Source: an uncultured Ruminococcus sp.
GTDB lineage: Bacteria; Bacillota; Clostridia; Oscillospirales; Ruminococcaceae
NCBI GenBank assembly: GCA_937894495.1
Contig: CALCRR010000071.1
Location: forward strand, 1 to 16,815
Direction of reading: 5' to 3'
DNA length: 16,815 bases
The position numbers were made by a program, and so were the translations under genes. The notes beneath the pieces were generated by a model. It worked only from the letters and a program-made list of their open reading frames with translations. It had not been told where the DNA came from and did not search any database. This document shows positions 1 through 6,484 of this stretch, piece after piece (the stretch's first letter is position 1; every line of letters begins with the position of its first letter).

Positions 1-240
1 CTCTTGCTTCTTACCTCTTGCCTCTAATAGCTGGGGGCGCTTTTGTGGCTGCTAGTATTTTGTGACGCTGCGCGAACCTTGTAAACGAGTTATTGTGCGT
101 TTTATCGCATAATCCGGTAAAGCGTTTTCTTACCTCTTACTTCTTACTTCTTACTTCTAAAAGACTTTGTGCGCTGTTGGTGATTTTGATAAGTATTTAT
201 TTTCCCCCACTAAAGCTTTAAGGTATCGCCAATTCGGGCG
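1..240 (+). repeat. Intergenic mosaic repeat, copy A (truncated by window edge)
   Basis: Non-coding stretch built of modules that recur at 7110-7325, 9444-9842 and 14907-15417. Positions 1-27 hold heptamers of the CTTACCT type. Positions 34-81 match the GCTTTTGTGGCTGCTAGTAT module and end in GCGCGAACCTTG. Positions 99-128 carry the TTTATCGCAT...GGTAAA half-palindrome. Positions 129-160 are a clean period-7 array (CTTACCT, then CTTACTT three times) ending in CTAAAAG. About 165-215 correspond to the TTGTGCGC...TTTATTTTCCCCCACTAA module. Positions 222-238 (GGTATCGCC then ATTCGGGCG) look like a shortened, inverted form of part of the hairpin array at 7410-7450. I see no gene here. Confidence 0.8.
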
Positions 241-264
241 TGGCTTATGAAAAATACTTGAATA

Positions 265-305
265 TTAAAAAGGCTCAATGCAAAACTGCATTGAGCTTTT
301 CCTTT
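265..305 (-). terminator. Rho-independent terminator of araD
   Basis: A perfect 10-bp stem, GCTCAATGCA (273-282) with TGCATTGAGC (287-296), closes a 4-nt loop. Read on the minus strand it is followed by CTTTTTAATATT. It lies about 80 nt beyond the araD stop. A-rich flanks on both sides mean it could also act on plus-strand transcripts. Confidence 0.85.
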
Positions 306-381
306 TCACAAACCATGTCAACACACCCTAGATAACCGATTTACAAAATTATGCGGTAAAATAGTGCGACAGGTGGGGGAA

Positions 382-1074
382 TTAGATTTGACCGTAGTAT
401 GCGTTTTTTCCGTGTTTGCGCAGATAGTGTTTGTCTAGCAGCTCCTGCTGCATGGGCTGTATGTCGGGGGACAGCATGAGGGTGTGGAAGTTCATGAAAG
501 CTGCTTCTTCAAGCACCACCGAGTTGTGTACCGCTTCAAAGGCGTCCCTGCCCCAGGTGAAGGGACCGTGGCTGTGTACCAGCACCGCAGGTATGCTCAT
601 GGGGTCAATGCCCTTAAAGGCTTCGATTATCACTGTGCCTGTTTCCTTCTCATACTCCCCTGCTATCTCCCGGGGGGTCATTTTGCGTGTGCAGGGTATC
701 TCGCCGTAAAAATAATCCCCCTGAGTTGTGCCAAGGGCGGCAACTCCCCTGCCTGCCTGGGCAAAGCTGGCTGCCCACTTGCTGTGGGTGTGTACTATGC
801 CCCCTACCTCGCTGAAGGCTTTGTAAAGCTCTAAATGAGTAGGCGTGTCGCTGGAGGGCTTGTACCTGCCCTCGACTACCCTGCCGCTTTCAAGCTCCAC
901 CACCACCATGTCATCGGCAGTCATGCCCTTGTAATCCACCCCCGAGGGCTTTATCACCACAAGCCCCTTTTCACGGTCTATCTCAGATACATTGCCCCAG
1001 GTGAATTTTACCAGTCCGTACTCGGGCAAAAGCAGATTTGCCTCCAGCACCTTTTGTTTAAGCTCCTCTAACAT
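382..1074 (-). CDS. araD: L-ribulose-5-phosphate 4-epimerase
   Basis: A class II aldolase-fold, divalent-metal cytosolic enzyme that interconverts L-ribulose 5-phosphate and D-xylulose 5-phosphate, linking arabinose catabolism to the pentose phosphate pathway. From the chosen ATG at 1074 the protein has 230 aa, against 231 in E. coli AraD. Key residues fall at the same numbers: D76, metal ligands H95 and H97 (VHTHSKW), D120 (TTQGDYFYG), a third metal histidine in VLVHSHGPF (H169) and a C-terminal tyrosine pair near 226-227. The frame is open up to 1143, but the ATG at 1074 is preceded by GGGAGGATAAT, a strong ribosome site, and matches the family N-terminus (MLEELKQKV). It follows the FGGY kinase gene by 125 nt and shares its promoter, with an inverted repeat in the gap. 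No araA isomerase gene is nearby. Confidence 0.96.
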   Translation of the reverse strand: MLEELKQKVLEANLLLPEYGLVKFTWGNVSEIDREKGLVVIKPSGVDYKGMTADDMVVVELESGRVVEGRYKPSSDTPTHLELYKAFSEVGGIVHTHSKWAASFAQAGRGVAALGTTQGDYFYGEIPCTRKMTPREIAGEYEKETGTVIIEAFKGIDPMSIPAVLVHSHGPFTWGRDAFEAVHNSVVLEEAAFMNFHTLMLSPDIQPMQQELLDKHYLRKHGKNAYYGQI

Positions 1075-1105
1075 ATTATCCTCCCTGTTTTTATAAGTCT
1101 CAGCT

Positions 1106-1152
1106 AATTGTAAAGCGCTTAAAACCGCATGATCACGGGACACTTTACAATT
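1106..1152 (-). promoter_or_regulatory. Inverted repeat between the kinase gene and araD
   Basis: AATTGTAAAG (1106-1115) and its exact reverse complement CTTTACAATT (1143-1152) are separated by 27 bp. The left arm continues into AAGCGCTT, so TGTAAAGCGCTTAAAA resembles a LacI/CcpA-family operator half-and-half. The interior can form a small CCG/CGG stem. In the araD-direction transcript it would be an intercistronic hairpin without a U-tract, so a terminator is unlikely. Operator or mRNA-stabilising hairpin is an inference. Confidence 0.45.
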
Positions 1153-1199
1153 TTTCCGCCGGGTTTTACGATTGTCTGATAAGAGTTATTTTAAAATCA

Positions 1200-2759
1200 T
1201 CAGCTGCGCACCAGATCTTCAAAGTAGTTGTTCATATATGCCTTCCAGCCCTCCACACCGCTTTGCTGCGGTTTAAGGGTGGACTTCTCCATGCCTGCGA
1301 ACACCTTGCTGTCCAGCCAGTCAGCCAGCGAAAGCGCATTGCCGTCCATGTATGCCGCCAGCAGCGCCATGCCCCATGCACCGCCCTCGCCTGCGGTGGA
1401 CATAACGCTGACCTCGCTGCCCAGTGCGTCAGCCAGCATTTGCTGCGCCGCACCCTTTACCTTGAAAAGTCCCCCGTGGCCCGTAAAGCTGCCCGGGCTG
1501 ACGCCCTCTTTCTCAAAAAGGATATCGTTGCCTGCTTTAAGGGCTGCCATAGCGCCGTAAAGCTGGGCTCTTATAAAGTTTGCAAGGCTCATGTCGCTGT
1601 CTGGAGTTCTCACATATGCAGGTCTGCCCCTTTCGACCCCCACCACAGGTTCGCCCGATATGAGGTTGTAGGCTACCACTCCGCCGCAGTCGGGGCTGCC
1701 GCTCAGGGCGTTGGTGTAAAGCTTCCGGTAGATATCCGAGATATCCGCCCTTGCGCCCATGAGCTCAGAAAACTCCCCGAAAAGCTTCACCCACGCATCA
1801 AGCTCGCCGCAGCAGTTGTTGCAGTGTACCATAGCCACATCGGCGCCGTCGGGGGTAGTTACCACATCTATCTCGGGATAGCAGCCTTTAAGCGGCTGCT
1901 CCAGCACCAGCATTGAGAAAATTGATGTGCCTGCCGAAACGTTGCCTGTGCCTTTTCTCACTGCGTTGGTGGCGGTCATTCCCGTGCCTGCATCGCCCTC
2001 GGGGGGACAAAACGGCACGCCTGCTTCAAGGTCGCCCTCGGGGTCTAAAAGCTCAGCGCCCCTTTTGGTGAGCTCGCCGCATTTTTCCCCTGCCGCCGCT
2101 ATCTCAGGCAGAACCGAACCGAGCTTGATACCGCTCGGCTTGACCTCGTCAAGCTCCATAAACTGCCCGATCATCTTCTCATTATAGCGCTCGCCATTCT
2201 CAACAGGGAACATTCCCGAAGCATCGCCCACGCCCAGCACATTCTCCCCTGTGAGCAGATAATGCACATATCCTGCCAGGGTGGTTATGTGGGCTATCCT
2301 GCCCACGTGCTCCTCACCGTTAAGTATCGCCTGATAAAGATGAGCAATGCTCCACCGCTGGGGAATGTTGAAGCCGAAAAGCTCTGTAAGCTTATCCGCC
2401 GCCTGAGCGGTCATGGTGTTTCGCCAGGTGCGAAAGGGCACCAGCAGCTCATAATTATCATCAAAGGCGAGATAGCCGTGCATCATGGCAGAGATACCCA
2501 TGCCCAAAAAGCCCGTAAGGGTAACACCGTACTTCTCTTTGACGTTCCTTTTAAGGTCGGCATAGCACTCCCTCAGCCCCGTTAAAATATCCTCCCCCGA
2601 ATATGTCCACACGCCCTTTTCCAGCCTGTTCTCCCAGCTGTGGGAGCCGTCGGCAACAGGCGCAAAGCTGTCATCTATCAGGCAAGCCTTTATCCTGGTA
2701 GACCCGAACTCGATACCGAGATAGGTTTTCTTAGCAATTATCTTTTCAGCTGTAGTCAT
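1200..2759 (-). CDS. FGGY-family carbohydrate kinase, probably ribulokinase
   Basis: An ATP-dependent sugar kinase of the FGGY (hexokinase/actin-fold) family. The chosen ATG at 2759 (MTTAEKII) has AAGGAGAAAAGTATC in front of it and gives 519 aa; the frame is open upstream to 2798 without a ribosome site. N-terminal phosphate motif: YLGIEFGSTRIKACLID near residues 14-30. Central substrate region: MMHGYLAFDD and FRTWRNTMTA. Second domain: PPEGDAGTGMTATNAV and GTGNVSAGTSIFSML. C-terminal adenosine motif: GHGGLFKVKG and STAGEGGAWGMALLA. The adjacent araD makes L-ribulose the likely substrate. It differs from classical 566-aa E. coli AraB and resembles the ~530-aa XylB-like kinases found in arabinose operons of Bacteroides and clostridia. 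Xylulose as substrate is the main alternative. Confidence 0.9.
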   Translation of the reverse strand: MTTAEKIIAKKTYLGIEFGSTRIKACLIDDSFAPVADGSHSWENRLEKGVWTYSGEDILTGLRECYADLKRNVKEKYGVTLTGFLGMGISAMMHGYLAFDDNYELLVPFRTWRNTMTAQAADKLTELFGFNIPQRWSIAHLYQAILNGEEHVGRIAHITTLAGYVHYLLTGENVLGVGDASGMFPVENGERYNEKMIGQFMELDEVKPSGIKLGSVLPEIAAAGEKCGELTKRGAELLDPEGDLEAGVPFCPPEGDAGTGMTATNAVRKGTGNVSAGTSIFSMLVLEQPLKGCYPEIDVVTTPDGADVAMVHCNNCCGELDAWVKLFGEFSELMGARADISDIYRKLYTNALSGSPDCGGVVAYNLISGEPVVGVERGRPAYVRTPDSDMSLANFIRAQLYGAMAALKAGNDILFEKEGVSPGSFTGHGGLFKVKGAAQQMLADALGSEVSVMSTAGEGGAWGMALLAAYMDGNALSLADWLDSKVFAGMEKSTLKPQQSGVEGWKAYMNNYFEDLVRS

Positions 2760-2866
2760 GATACTTTTCTCCTTTTGTTTTATGTATTTCTGCGGCACTT
2801 ATACAGTTGCCCAAAGTGGACGCCTTCGGTCGTGTATCAAAAGCTCTCATAGCTTTCCTACAGCTA

Positions 2867-2895
2867 ATTATACACTATACCGACGATTTTTGCAA
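2867..2895 (-). promoter_or_regulatory. Sigma-A promoter of the pentose operon
   Basis: On the minus strand TTGCAA (2890-2895), a 17-bp spacer and TATAAT (2867-2872). The leader to the kinase ATG is about 100 nt and contains an AAAGCT/AGCTTT stem at about 2840-2856. No recognisable AraR operator was seen. Confidence 0.8.
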
Positions 2896-2942
2896 TACCC
2901 ACATATAAGAATGCATTAAAGCTCCGCATAACGTGCCGGCTC

Positions 2943-2991
2943 TCAAAAAAGAGAAACCCCCGAAGGAATATCCCCCGGGGGCTTGTTCTCT
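2943..2991 (-). terminator. Rho-independent terminator of gdhA
   Basis: On the minus strand AGAGAA-x3-GCCCCCG pairs with CGGGGG-x-TTCTCT, with a short inner GG/CC stem, and is followed by TTTTTTGAG. It begins about 26 nt beyond the gdhA stop codon. Confidence 0.85.
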
Positions 2992-3016
2992 ATATTGTAT
3001 AATGGTCAAGAAAAAA

Positions 3017-4369
3017 TCAAACCACGCCCTGTGCCTTCATAGCCTCGGCTACCTTCAGGAAGCCTGCGATGTTAGCGCCTGCGATCAGGTCGTCGCCAAG
3101 GTCATAATCCTTAGCAGCCTTTACAGATGCAGCAAAGATGTTCTTCATGATGCCCTTGAGCTTCTCGTCTACCTCTTCTGCTGTCCAGCTGTATCTCATG
3201 GAGTTCTGGCTCATCTCAAGACCCGAAACTGCAACGCCGCCTGCGTTAACAGCCTTTGAAGGAGCTACGATAGCGCCGTTCTCCTTAAGATAAGCAACTG
3301 CCTCTGCTGTTGTAGGCATATTTGATACCTCAACATAATACTTAACGCCGTTAGCGATGATGTTCTTGGCATCTTCAAGAGCTACCTCGTTCTGAGTTGC
3401 GCAAGGCATAACGATGTCGACCTTTACCTCCCAAGGCTTCTTGCCTGCGTAGAAAGGTACACCGAACTTGTCAGCATAATCCTGAACTCTGTTTCTGCAT
3501 GAAGCTCTCATCTCCAGCAGGTAATTTACCTTCTCCTCGGTGTTGATGCCCTCTTCATCATAGATGTAGCCGTCAGGACCTGAGATAGTTACTACCTTGC
3601 CGCCCAGCTCGTTGACCTTCTTGATAGTGCCCCATGCAACGTTGCCGAAGCCTGATACTGCAAAGGTCTTGCCCTTTATGCTGTCACCGAAGTGCTCCAG
3701 CATCTCAACTGTGTAGTAAACTGCGCCGTAGCCTGTAGCCTCGGGTCTGATAAGTGAGCCGCCAAACTCCAGGTTCTTACCTGTGAGAACGCCGGTGAAC
3801 TCGTTTCTCAGTCTCTTGTACTGACCGTAGAGATAGCCGATCTCACGTCCGCCAACGCCGATATCGCCTGCGGGTACGTCTGTATCAGCACCGATGTGCT
3901 TGCTCAGCTCTGTCATAAAGCTCTGGCAAAATCTCATGACCTCAGCGTCAGACTTGCCCTGGGGGTCAAAGTCGGAACCGCCCTTGCCGCCGCCCATGGG
4001 AAGGCTTGTAAGGCTGTTCTTGAAGATCTGCTCGAAGCCAAGGAACTTAACTACAGAAGCAGTTACTGTGGGGTGAAATCTCAGACCGCCCTTGTAGGGG
4101 CCGATAGCTGAGTTGAACTGGATCCTGAAGCCCCTGTTTACCTGTACCTTGCCGTTATCATCTACCCAGGGAACTCTGAACATTACCTGTCTCTCAGGCT
4201 CAACGATCCTGTCGAAAACGCCTGCCTCGATAAGATCCTGTCTCTTGTCAGCTACAGGAACAAGGCTCTCAAGGACCTCATAAACTGCCTGGTGGAACTC
4301 GCTCTCACCGGGGTTTCTCTTCTCGACCTGCTCGTATACCTTCTGGAGGTACTCATTTTTCAATGCCAT
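3017..4369 (-). CDS. gdhA: NADP-type glutamate dehydrogenase
   Basis: Hexameric cytosolic enzyme of the GdhA (S50_I) family that aminates 2-oxoglutarate with ammonium, the main low-affinity ammonium assimilation route in rumen and gut clostridia. The ATG at 4369 gives 450 aa (E. coli 447). It is preceded by GGGAG at 8-nt spacing; an ATG 15 nt upstream (MGVFK) overlaps that ribosome site and was not chosen. Substrate-binding PYKGGLRFHP lies at 91-100, the catalytic lysine K129 in PMGGGKGGSDFDPQGK, followed by DTDVPAGDIGVGGREIGYL. The Rossmann domain has the VSGFGNVAWG fingerprint near residue 235. NADPH preference is inferred from overall similarity to GdhA; cofactor use cannot be read off with certainty. 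It is monocistronic, with its own promoter and terminator. Confidence 0.97.
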   Translation of the reverse strand: MALKNEYLQKVYEQVEKRNPGESEFHQAVYEVLESLVPVADKRQDLIEAGVFDRIVEPERQVMFRVPWVDDNGKVQVNRGFRIQFNSAIGPYKGGLRFHPTVTASVVKFLGFEQIFKNSLTSLPMGGGKGGSDFDPQGKSDAEVMRFCQSFMTELSKHIGADTDVPAGDIGVGGREIGYLYGQYKRLRNEFTGVLTGKNLEFGGSLIRPEATGYGAVYYTVEMLEHFGDSIKGKTFAVSGFGNVAWGTIKKVNELGGKVVTISGPDGYIYDEEGINTEEKVNYLLEMRASCRNRVQDYADKFGVPFYAGKKPWEVKVDIVMPCATQNEVALEDAKNIIANGVKYYVEVSNMPTTAEAVAYLKENGAIVAPSKAVNAGGVAVSGLEMSQNSMRYSWTAEEVDEKLKGIMKNIFAASVKAAKDYDLGDDLIAGANIAGFLKVAEAMKAQGVV

Positions 4370-4443
4370 TTTAAAAACTCCCATCTAAATTAAATCTACT
4401 CGTCGGAACGGTCAGTCACCTACCGCTCCACACTGCGATATCT

Positions 4444-4472
4444 ATTATACCATATAATTCCGACTTTTGCAA
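4444..4472 (-). promoter_or_regulatory. Sigma-A promoter of gdhA
   Basis: On the minus strand TTGCAA (4467-4472), exactly 17 bp, then TATAAT (4444-4449). The leader to the ATG is about 70 nt. Confidence 0.85.
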
Positions 4473-4516
4473 GTACAAATCAGACAAATTTCAAAATTTT
4501 ATTTATTTTACATAAA

Positions 4517-4671
4517 AACGGCACTCTCAAAGGCAAAAATGCCGTTAAAAAACCGTAAAAATTCAAAAATCGGGGCTTAAAGCGGCGGTGCGGGCACCCT
4601 GACCGCCCCTGTGGGGGCTGGGTTTTGGGGCATAAAAAATGCAGGGCAGCCTTCAAAAAATGAATTTTTTC
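4517..4671. other. gdhA-nth intergenic block with inverted repeats and a GC-rich island
   Basis: The divergent gap (4370-4735) contains, between the two promoters: AACGGCA (4517-4523) with TGCCGTT (4540-4546); a GC-rich patch at about 4575-4630 in which GGCGGT and ACCGCC can pair, followed by GCCCCTGTGGGGGC; and AAAAAATGAATTTTTT just before the nth -35 box. I see no ORF with a ribosome site. The first inverted repeat read on the minus strand ends in TTTTT and looks terminator-like, although no gene reads into it. Confidence 0.4.
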
Positions 4672-4700
4672 TTGACTAATCCTGCAAAATCGTGTAAAAT
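4672..4700 (+). promoter_or_regulatory. Sigma-A promoter of nth
   Basis: TTGACT (4672-4677), 17 bp, TAAAAT (4695-4700). The start codon is 36 nt beyond the -10 box. Confidence 0.75.
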
Positions 4701-4735
4701 GTTGTATAGAAAAAACTTAAAAAGGGTGTAACAGC

Positions 4736-5377
4736 ATGACCGTAAAAGAAAAAAAGCAGCTTGCTCTGCAAGTTATCGGGATACTGGAAAAAGTCTACCC
4801 CGACGCACTATGCTCGCTCACATACGAAAAGCCCCATGAGCTGATGATAGCAGGGCGGCTCTCGGCGCAGTGTACCGACGCCAGGGTGAATATGGTCACG
4901 GGGGAGCTTTTTGCAAAATACAAGACCATTGATGACTTTGCCGATGCGGACATACATGATATCGAGGAGATAATAAAGCCCTGCGGACTTTACAAGACCA
5001 AGGCGCTTTCGATAGTGACCATGTGCAGGCAGATACGTGACGACTTCGGCGGCGAGATACCCGATAATTTAGATGACCTCACCAAGCTTTCGGGCATTGG
5101 CAGAAAGACTGCAAACCTTATCATGGGCGATGTTTTCCACAAGCCTGCGGTGGTCACCGACACCCACTGCATACGCATAACAGGCAGGCTGGGGCTGGTA
5201 AAAAGCAAAGAGCCTGCAAAGGTGGAGCAGGAGCTTTTAAAAATTCTCCCCCCCGAAAAGTCCTCAGACCTCTGCCACCGCTTAGTGCTTTTCGGCAGAG
5301 AATACTGCAAGGCAAGGGGCGAAAAATGCACAGAATGCCCGTTGGCAGCGTGTTGCGCTGCCAGAAGTAAGAGGTAA
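4736..5377 (+). CDS. nth: Endonuclease III (bifunctional DNA glycosylase/AP lyase)
   Basis: Removes oxidised pyrimidines and cleaves the abasic strand in base-excision repair. The protein has 213 aa (E. coli Nth 211). Substrate-pocket motif GRLSAQCTDARVN lies at 40-52. The helix-hairpin-helix is LSGIGRKTAN (118-127) with catalytic lysine K124, and catalytic aspartate D142 lies in VVTDTHCIR. The [4Fe-4S] loop follows the exact C-x6-C-x2-C-x5-C pattern at C191, C198, C201 and C207. The start follows AAAGGGTG at usable spacing, 36 nt after a good promoter. The last codons (AGT AAG AGG TAA) lie inside a heptanucleotide repeat of the GTAAGAG type, so the terminal residues S-K-R and the stop appear to be donated by the repeat. 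Transcribed alone and divergently from gdhA. Confidence 0.97.
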   Translation: MTVKEKKQLALQVIGILEKVYPDALCSLTYEKPHELMIAGRLSAQCTDARVNMVTGELFAKYKTIDDFADADIHDIEEIIKPCGLYKTKALSIVTMCRQIRDDFGGEIPDNLDDLTKLSGIGRKTANLIMGDVFHKPAVVTDTHCIRITGRLGLVKSKEPAKVEQELLKILPPEKSSDLCHRLVLFGREYCKARGEKCTECPLAACCAARSKR

Positions 5378-5429
5378 GAGGTAAGATGTGGGGACTTGAA
5401 GTTTCCGCATATCTTACCTCTTATTTTTT
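5375..5429 (+). terminator. Repeat-derived terminator of nth
   Basis: TAAGAGGTAAGA (5375-5386), which includes the nth stop codon, is the exact reverse complement of TCTTACCTCTTA (5412-5423). An inner GGGGACT/AGTTTCC stem with G-U pairs extends the hairpin, and TTTTTT (5424-5429) follows. Both arms are copies of the heptanucleotide intergenic repeat in opposite orientation. Confidence 0.75.
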
Positions 5430-5533
5430 ACTCTAAAAAACGCCGGCTCTCTAACCCCGAAAACAAGTTGATGTTCGGCATACCACACAGTTTGGTAAAC
5501 CCTGTTCTTACCTCTTACTTCTTACCTCTTATC
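5430..5533 (+). repeat. Partial mosaic repeat with heptamer array
   Basis: Holds GGCTCTCTAACCCCGAAAAC, GTTTGGTAAACCCTGTT and, at 5508-5540, heptamers (CTTACCT, CTTACTT, CTTACCT, CTTATCT) ending in CTAAAAAAG. These are modules of the family seen at 1-240 and 9444-9842. The open frame across it (5396-5644) has no ribosome site or protein-like composition. Confidence 0.6.
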
Positions 5534-5570
5534 TCTAAAAAAGAAAACCACCCACTTATAAAAGTGGGTG
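5534..5570 (-). terminator. Rho-independent terminator
   Basis: Stem CACCCACTT (5549-5557), loop ATAA, stem AAGTGGGTG (5562-5570). On the minus strand it is followed by GGTTTTCTTTTTTAGAG. It would end either the candidate RNA above or the whole SH3/metallopeptidase transcript. Confidence 0.75.
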
Positions 5571-5710
5571 TAAAAATAAAAAATTATAGGGGAGAAGCTA
5601 GTAGAATAATATCTACAAGCTATGTATATGAAGGCTTGGGGTAAAAGCCAACATACCAAAATTATGAAAACAAGAAGCTGTAAATTTCCTTTCAGCTTGC
5701 ATATATATTA
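5534..5710 (-). ncRNA. Candidate structured small RNA
   Basis: Read on the minus strand this gap can fold into four successive stems. P1 is AAGCTG/CAGCTT. P2 is GTATG-TT-GGCTT, loop TTACCCC, AAGCC-TT-CATAT. P3 is AGCT-T-GTAGA, loop TATTAT, TCTAC-T-AGCT. P4 is CACCCACTT, 4-nt loop, AAGTGGGTG (5549-5570), followed by GTTTTCTTTTTT, an intrinsic terminator. Upstream, TGGTAATAT resembles an extended -10 box. No known family (6S, tmRNA, SRP, RNase P, common riboswitches) was recognised. It could instead be the 3' UTR of the metallopeptidase gene at 5778, whose transcript would end here. Confidence 0.4.
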
Positions 5711-5733
5711 CCACCCAATTGTGATGTTATTGT

Positions 5734-5768
5734 GAAAACTGACTGAGTTGACCGTGAAAATTTTCACG
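5734..5768. promoter_or_regulatory. Perfect palindrome and direct repeat, candidate operator
   Basis: CGTGAAAATTTTCACG (5753-5768) is a 16-bp perfect palindrome ten bases from the metallopeptidase stop. A further TGTGAAAA copy lies at about 5731-5738, so the TTTTCAC half-site repeats at about two helical turns. It sits just upstream (minus strand) of the candidate RNA. No protein can be assigned. Confidence 0.35.
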
Positions 5769-5777
5769 CTGCACCTT

Positions 5778-6470
5778 TTATCTCATGCCGCGGCGCAGCT
5801 GCTTCCAGTCGGGTATATATTTTTCCACCAGCGCCCAGAACTGCGCACTGTGGTCCATATGCACCAGGTGCGCCAGCTCATGCATACAAACATAGTCGAT
5901 ATGCCGCTTTGAGAATGTCACCACCTTATAATTTATGGAGATATTTCCGGTGGAGCTGCACCTGCCCCAGCTGGCATTCATATCCTTCACCGTCACCTTT
6001 TTGGGATAAAGCCCCGTCATGGCAGTAAGGCGCTTCATGCTCCCGCTTATCTCACTGCCTGCAAGAGATGTTATAAAGCCCATCACCTGCCTGCTTACAT
6101 ACTCACGGCTGCGGTCGTTATATACCGCCACTTTTAGCTCGCCGTTTTCAAGCCTGGGGGAGAAATAACTGTCGGTATTAACAAGCCTTATCACCGCAGG
6201 CTCTCCCAGCAGCCTTATCTGCTCGCCGTCCTCAAAGCTTCGGGGCAGACCGCTTTTCTGGGCTGATAATTCAAGGTTTTTGTGTATCCAGTCAAGGTTT
6301 TGCTCAATAAACCGCTTTACCTCTTCGGGGTCAAACCGTGCAGGCACCCTCACCGTCAGCCGCCCCTCGTTGATAGCCAGGGCGAATTTACGGCGGTTAG
6401 CCGAGCGGTCGAGTATCATATCCACCCTCTCGCCCTCTTCGGTGATGATATATGTGCTGTATTTAGACAC
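5778..6470 (-). CDS. YgjP-like (DUF45/WLM) zinc metallopeptidase
   Basis: Probable cytosolic zinc-dependent peptidase of the M48-like YgjP family; its substrate is unknown. The zinc-binding motif HELAH followed five residues later by histidine (HELAHLVHMDHSAQFW, H197, H201 and H207 in 230 aa) is the family signature, with the conserved tail KYIPDWKQLRRGM. An upstream MNASWGRCSSTGNISINYKV block is also typical of YgjP. The start is ambiguous: I chose the GTG at 6470 (MSKYSTYII) because GGGGGG sits just before it and it begins 14 nt after the upstream stop; another GTG at 6497 would overlap the upstream gene by 13 nt but lacks a ribosome site. Cotranscribed with the SH3-domain gene upstream. 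Confidence 0.85.
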   Translation of the reverse strand: MSKYSTYIITEEGERVDMILDRSANRRKFALAINEGRLTVRVPARFDPEEVKRFIEQNLDWIHKNLELSAQKSGLPRSFEDGEQIRLLGEPAVIRLVNTDSYFSPRLENGELKVAVYNDRSREYVSRQVMGFITSLAGSEISGSMKRLTAMTGLYPKKVTVKDMNASWGRCSSTGNISINYKVVTFSKRHIDYVCMHELAHLVHMDHSAQFWALVEKYIPDWKQLRRGMR

Positions 6471-6484
6471 CCTGCCCCCCGATC

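Noticed and set aside
1..240. Insertion sequence at the left edge
   Set aside because: No transposase frame, terminal inverted repeats or target duplication is visible; it matches the non-coding mosaic repeat.
1263..1916. Long plus-strand open frame (217 codons) opposite the kinase gene
   Set aside because: The opposite strand encodes a complete FGGY kinase with all family motifs; this frame has no ribosome site and shows no recognisable domain.
4575..4640. G-quadruplex in the gdhA-nth gap
   Set aside because: The G-runs are uneven and one required loop would be about 18 nt; ordinary hairpins compete better.
5396..5644. Plus-strand open frame after nth
   Set aside because: It runs through the nth terminator, heptamer repeats and another terminator hairpin; no ribosome site and no protein-like pattern.
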